64,000 nt of DNA from Pegea sp. RAD2-039 (Eukaryota; Chordata; Thaliacea; Salpida; Salpidae), in NCBI GenBank assembly GCA_034620365.1, contig JAQGEQ010000326.1:186001-250000 (forward strand), in the 5' to 3' direction. Positions 59,480 through 64,000 of the stretch are shown one piece after another. The stretch's first letter is position 1; each line of letters starts with the position of its first letter. The translations under genes and the position numbers were made by a program. Below the pieces are notes generated by a model. That model made no database searches. It was given only the letters and a program-made list of their open reading frames with translations, and was not told the origin of the DNA.

Positions 59480-60505
59480 ATTTTTAAATAGTTTTAAATG
59501 TTTATAAAAGTCCTTCAATAACCCTTCATTTTTACAATCATTCAACATTTAAACAACTCCTTACTAACTGAATTATGTCATCAGTATTTGTTGAAACAAT
59601 CTCATTTGATAATGGTTGAAAATATATATTGACAAGCGCAAGTTTTTTCACACTGTTTTTTAAGGTGTTTTCAAATCAATTATCTTCAGTTATTTTGAAA
59701 ATGAATCTGCTATCTTATAGCTTTCTTATAAGATTTTATCCTCACAGTTTTAAATAAAAAATAAAACTTAAAAGAAATGTGCTTTATATTTTGAATACTT
59801 TTTAAATAAAGCAAAATTTAGTTTACAATTAAGTTAAATTTAAGCTAAAATAAGTTTACAATCTATACAATTAGTCAGCAATTAAACAACCCCTAACTAA
59901 ATGAATTATGTCATCAGTATTCGTTAAAAACAATCTCATTTGATAATGGTTGAAATAGAAAACTAATGTTTTGTTAATTAAACATCCCCTTTATAACAAC
60001 TTTGCCATGAAATTCATAATATGAGTTAGCCGCATAAAAAGCTGACAACACAACCGGTATCATAGACTTGCTTTGTTGTCACATGATTGCTGGTGATCTG
60101 GCTGTAAGAGAATCAAACTGACAGCCTAAGCAAAGCTTGCAATTGAAAATCATGAATATTTGACCCGCTATAATCTGAACTTTACAGCAAGAAACACAAT
60201 ATAGTACAGATTACATCGGGACGAATTGTGACAATTGTATTGAAAGAAAATTTAGTTGTTATATGCGGTGTATTCCGTTTAATGTTTGTGGTTATCTGGT
60301 TGTTAGAGATCGATGATTACATAAAAATAAAATCAAATTTCTACAAGTAACCTATATTTTCTAGATAAAATAGAAATCTGCTTTTATCTTAATGAGAAAA
60401 GTAATTACTAACTTTAAATTAGTTTCAGGTTACCAAGAACTAACTAATAAGGATAATTTAAAATTATATTTTTAGTTTAAGATTTATTAACCTTTTGAAT
60501 GTTGA
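59480..60505. repeat. Mixed repeats including the hairpin repeat
   Basis: 59630-59760 matches 19770-19900. 59870-60010 matches 42690-42830. 60030-60330 matches 19075-19380 with a degraded hairpin. 60340-60480 matches 19380-19500. No gene. Confidence 0.5.
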
Positions 60506-60509
60506 TATT

Positions 60510-62605
60510 CTAAAACTATGATAAATAATCTACTATATGAAATAAAATCATCTCCAATAGTACTAGTTCATAACTTACCCGATTGGTTTTTTGAAATTAA
60601 CATATTCAAAATTAACATATTCAAAATTAACATATTGAGTTGCTAAAACAGTTTAAATTGCTTTCCTTATTTTGTAACTTTATACGTGAAACAGGAGAAC
60701 TAATAAATGCTAATTTGTTACCAGTCCATTTTAATCTAATCGATGAAATTGCTTTAAATTGCTAGAATATTTTTGAACCGTTTTTTTTCATTACTTAAAC
60801 GTCAGATTTGTTTGTATTTTTAGTTCTTATTTCTTCAGACATATATTTTTTCACAAAATAATACAGGATTTGTACATTTTAATGTCAGATTTTTTTTTCT
60901 GTAGATCCTTTTGAGCGCTTGTGACTTTTGATGGTTTTCCATCTTTAAATCTCGAACAACGGAATAAGTTGCTAAATAAAATCGAATGAATTTCTTCTTT
61001 AAATTCTTTCTTATATCTTAGTTTTCTTAATCTAATTCCAATACATCAGACGTACTGATAAATGTTGATTTGTTACATTGATGGTTTTATGAATGATTTT
61101 AAAGTAATAATTAAGAATTGATAAATCTTCACCAAAAAAAATTCAAAAAACACCGGTACAAAAAGTGCGATGTGTATCTCAAAAATCTATAAAATAATAT
61201 AACTTATAAGAGTATTTCAGATTTGAGGCAAATACTTTTATTTAATTTTTTTAACTTTAAAATACTAACTCATATTGTAAAGCTTTATACCAAGAATAAA
61301 AATAGTTTAAGATTCACTTTTTGGAAGGTATCATCCTTAAGACATTTTGGTTGTCTTGTTGGTATTAGCAACTTTAAATACTTATTTTTATTAATTTTAG
61401 TTTACAAAGTGGTAAATTTTAAAGTAAATTCCTCATTCCAAACAAATGTTATTTCATAAGACTTTTTCATAAGATTATTTCTTATAAGGAATAATCTCTT
61501 TATTGTTATAATCAGTTACTGCATCGATGGTTTGGTCAGGTGTTTTGGTTTGTTGCGATTTGTTTGGATAATAAGAGTTCCATTTAAAATAGCAACTTAA
61601 TAATTGGTTCGAAGATTAGAATTACCAAGGGCTGAAATAGATACAGTTATATATCTGATGTAAAAGTATTAAACAGAACAGTTTAAAACACTCTAGCAAC
61701 TTGCTTACAAGAATATTAATCGTAAAGTTTTAAAAATGATGGAGTAGTAACCGATAAGAAAATATTAGTTTTTCTGCCGTTCCTCTGAGGTTACAAAATT
61801 ATAAAGTAATTTAAACTATTTAAAAAACTCAATCTGTTAATTTTGATCTAACTATTTGGGTAAGAAACAATCAAGTGCTATAGAAGATGATTTATTTATG
61901 ATGATGTAATTGTCGATAATATGAAATGTTAAAAAACTTCATTTTCTAAATTTATAGTATGAAGAGGATAACAATGTTTATTGTTTTTATCTCCAACAAG
62001 CATTTCAAGAATGGAAATAGATTTTATGATTTCAAAAATTAGTTCTCATAAAAATTGCAATAATTACTAAAAACTGTAGTTTTACTTTCATAATAAAAAC
62101 AAAACACAAACATAATCAGTTTTACAAACATATAAAGATTTATCGAATCTTTTGAGGGTAACTAAAAAGTAACCGCGATTTCAATTGCCTTTGTCAACTA
62201 TAAAAATTTAATTACTTTCAAAAACTTGTTGAAATATAATAGAAGATGTTATCAAATACATAAAATACAAACTTTGAAAATTAATGAATACAAGCAAATT
62301 TTTTAATAGTTTATAAAAACGATTTACGAAAATAACAACATAAGAATACTAACTTTAGTTTAAAGTAAAAAATTAAATGAATAACCTTTATGATTTATTG
62401 CAGATTTACAAACTATTTCAATAATAGAGCAATCATTAAAATAGTTAATTACAGCAAAAATTGCAACAACCAGTCAAACAAAAAATTATTATTTCATTTC
62501 CTTTAAACTCCAAGATCTTTATATAGTTAAGTTACTTTTTAGTTTAAAAATATTTTTATTTATCCATACTTGAATTGTGAGTAAACATTTACCAGCAAAA
62601 TGATT
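60510..62605 (-). repeat. B-type 3' flank of gene 7
   Basis: Matches 29370-31300, the 3' flank of gene 4, up to about 62480; the last ~120 bp next to the gene include AATAAA at 62555-62560 on the minus strand and the phrase ATTTTGCTGGTAAATGTTTACTCAC shared distantly with A-type flanks. A tandem ATTCAAAATTAACAT triplication lies at 60600-60640. No gene. Confidence 0.65.
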
Positions 62606-63820
62606 TTACTTCTTACGATTAAAATGAGTTCTTTTGTGGTATGAAAGACTGGAATTTTGACTAAATTTTCTTCCACAAACAGCACATTCATATGGCTTTT
62701 CGCCAGTATGAGTTCTTTCATGACTTAAAAGACTAGATCTATGACTAAATTTTCTTTCACAAACAATGCATTCATATGGCTTCTCACCAGTATGGGTTCT
62801 TTCATGACATAACAAATGGGTTTTTTGACTAAACTTTCTTTCACAAACAATACATTCATATGGCTTCTCGCCAGTATGAGTTCTTTCATGATTTAAAAGA
62901 CTGAAATTATGTGCAAATTTTCTTTCACAAACAATACATTCATATGGCTTCTCGCCAGTATGAGTTCTTTCATGATTTAAAAGACTGAAATTATGTGCAA
63001 ATTTTCTTTCACAAACAATACATTCATATGGCTTCTCACCAGTATGAGTTCTTTCATGACTTAAAAGACTAGATCTATGACTAAATTTTCTTTCACAAAC
63101 AATGCATTCATATGGTTTCTCACCAGTATGAGTTCTTTCATGACTTAAAAGACTAGATCTATGACTAAATTTTCTTTCACAAACAATGCATTCATATGGT
63201 TTCTCACCAGTATGAGTTCTTTCATGACATAACAAATGGGTTTTTTGACTAAATCTTCTTTCACAAACTATACATTCAGATGGTTTCTCACCAGTATGAG
63301 TTCTTTCATGACGTAGAAGACTAGATCTATGACTAAATTTTTTTCCACAAGCAATACATACATATGGCTTTTCGCCAGTATGAGTTCTTTCATGACATAA
63401 CAAATGGTTTTTTTGACTAAATTTTCTTTCACAAACAATACATTCATATGGTTTCTCACCAGTATGAGTTCTTTTGTGAATGACAAGCTTAGATTTGAAT
63501 GCAAAATGTTTGTTACAAACCAAGCATTTATTCTTGTTTTCCAAAGAAGATTTATGGTTACTTACAAGTTTGGTTATTTTTTCTTGGTCTGCTTTTGCAT
63601 TCTTACCAACTTCTTCATATGAGTAACTTCTACTTGGTGTATCTTCTTTTAAACTGTTTAAACTAGCTTGATCAACGTGATTCTTATGCTTGCTATAAGC
63701 TCCACTGGAAGAGTTTTGCAAATTTGTCTCTTCTGCAGTTTTCTTTATAAAACTGTTCTTACGTTCATCCAATGAAAGTTTTCTTTTTCGATTTAGTTTT
63801 TTGTCGTTCATCAAATTCAT
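62606..63820 (-). CDS. Family B C2H2 zinc-finger protein, 11 fingers (gene 7)
   Basis: A 404-residue predicted nuclear DNA-binding protein with the family B front ([18 protein letters not shown]-like at 10-15; then Ser/Lys/Glu-rich to residue 96) and eleven C2H2 fingers. Uniquely, its array ends with a complete last finger ([14 protein letters not shown]...HKRTH) and a natural tail, FNRKK, instead of stopping at TGEKP, so it preserves the ancestral end that the others have lost. Fingers 5-6 (HRSS) and 7-8 (AHNFS) are tandem twins in nearly identical DNA. Finger 3 begins YVCIAC. The start is the ATG at 63820, which follows a splice acceptor (TTTAAATTCAG). Its B-type 3' flank is shared with gene 4. 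Complete in all respects visible. Confidence 0.89.
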   Translation of the reverse strand: MNLMNDKKLNRKRKLSLDERKNSFIKKTAEETNLQNSSSGAYSKHKNHVDQASLNSLKEDTPSRSYSYEEVGKNAKADQEKITKLVSNHKSSLENKNKCLVCNKHFAFKSKLVIHKRTHTGEKPYECIVCERKFSQKNHLLCHERTHTGEKPYVCIACGKKFSHRSSLLRHERTHTGEKPSECIVCERRFSQKTHLLCHERTHTGEKPYECIVCERKFSHRSSLLSHERTHTGEKPYECIVCERKFSHRSSLLSHERTHTGEKPYECIVCERKFAHNFSLLNHERTHTGEKPYECIVCERKFAHNFSLLNHERTHTGEKPYECIVCERKFSQKTHLLCHERTHTGEKPYECIVCERKFSHRSSLLSHERTHTGEKPYECAVCGRKFSQNSSLSYHKRTHFNRKK

Positions 63821-64000
63821 TGTTTACTTAATAATCTGAATTTAAAAATTAAATTTTCATAATTAAAACGTTTATTACAAATTTAAAAAAATACTATTGA
63901 AACAATACATAGTTAATTTAAACTTTTTCTTACAGAGTTATATTCCTTATTAACTTATTTCATGTGATAAAGTTTGTATACAAATTGCAACAGTAAACCA
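63821..64000 (-). promoter_or_regulatory. Proximal 5' flank of gene 7 (window edge)
   Basis: Inverse of 24375-24557 ahead of gene 3, with the shared splice acceptor about 15 bp before the ATG. The window ends before the position where the conserved upstream block would lie. Confidence 0.5.

Overview
This is eukaryotic, very AT-rich DNA (about one quarter G+C by eye) from an invertebrate animal that I cannot name to species. It has animal-type C2H2 zinc-finger genes with TGEKP linkers, spliceosomal introns, a tRNA-headed SINE-like element and no operons. The very short introns (52-62 bp) in one gene and the base composition fit several AT-rich invertebrate groups.

The window is a cluster of poly-zinc-finger genes that has been duplicated, inverted and eroded repeatedly. 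Seven genes with long open frames lie at 493-1623(-), 9045-10091(-), 24558-25688(+), 31372-32955(-), 39416-40714(+), 56270-57370(+) and 62606-63820(-). Each has one main coding exon: a ~96-residue N-terminal region (RKRKL basic patch, then an acidic or serine-rich patch) followed by 9 to 16 fingers of exactly 28 residues. There are two N-terminal families. Family A ([11 protein letters not shown]) is genes 1, 2, 4, 5 and 6; family B ([13 protein letters not shown]) is genes 3 and 7. One pseudogene (53829-54203) has its array collapsed to a single finger. Four degraded B-derived remnants lie at 17501-17740, 35738-36001, 45381-45685 and 46594-46836.

Flanking DNA was copied along with the genes. 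A-type 3' flanks follow genes 1, 2, 3, 5 and 6 and the pseudogene. B-type 3' flanks follow genes 4 and 7. Gene 3 (B front, A back) and gene 4 (A front, B back) are therefore reciprocal chimeras, and a single inversion between their two arrays explains both. Most of the remaining non-genic DNA is a mosaic of dispersed low-copy repeats, including a ~3 kb repeat in three copies and a ~2.9 kb inverted pair (about 14860-17740 and 35738-38640). I recognised no transposase or reverse transcriptase.

The one gene unrelated to the zinc fingers is at 49533-50186(+). Four small exons encode a ~160-residue protein that is essentially one paired amphipathic helix (PAH2-like) domain of the SIN3 corepressor family plus a lysine/arginine-rich tail. 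SIN3 PAH domains bind repression motifs of DNA-binding factors, so a free-standing PAH protein inside a zinc-finger cluster is the most thought-provoking item here. A functional link is inference only.

Gene starts need care. Family A and B genes are preceded by a clear 3' splice site just before the ATG, so they have an upstream, mostly non-coding exon. Longer ATG frames running back through the polypyrimidine tract are intron read-through. Gene 6 has lost the usual ATG (now ATA) but uniquely carries an in-frame ATG in the predicted upstream exon.
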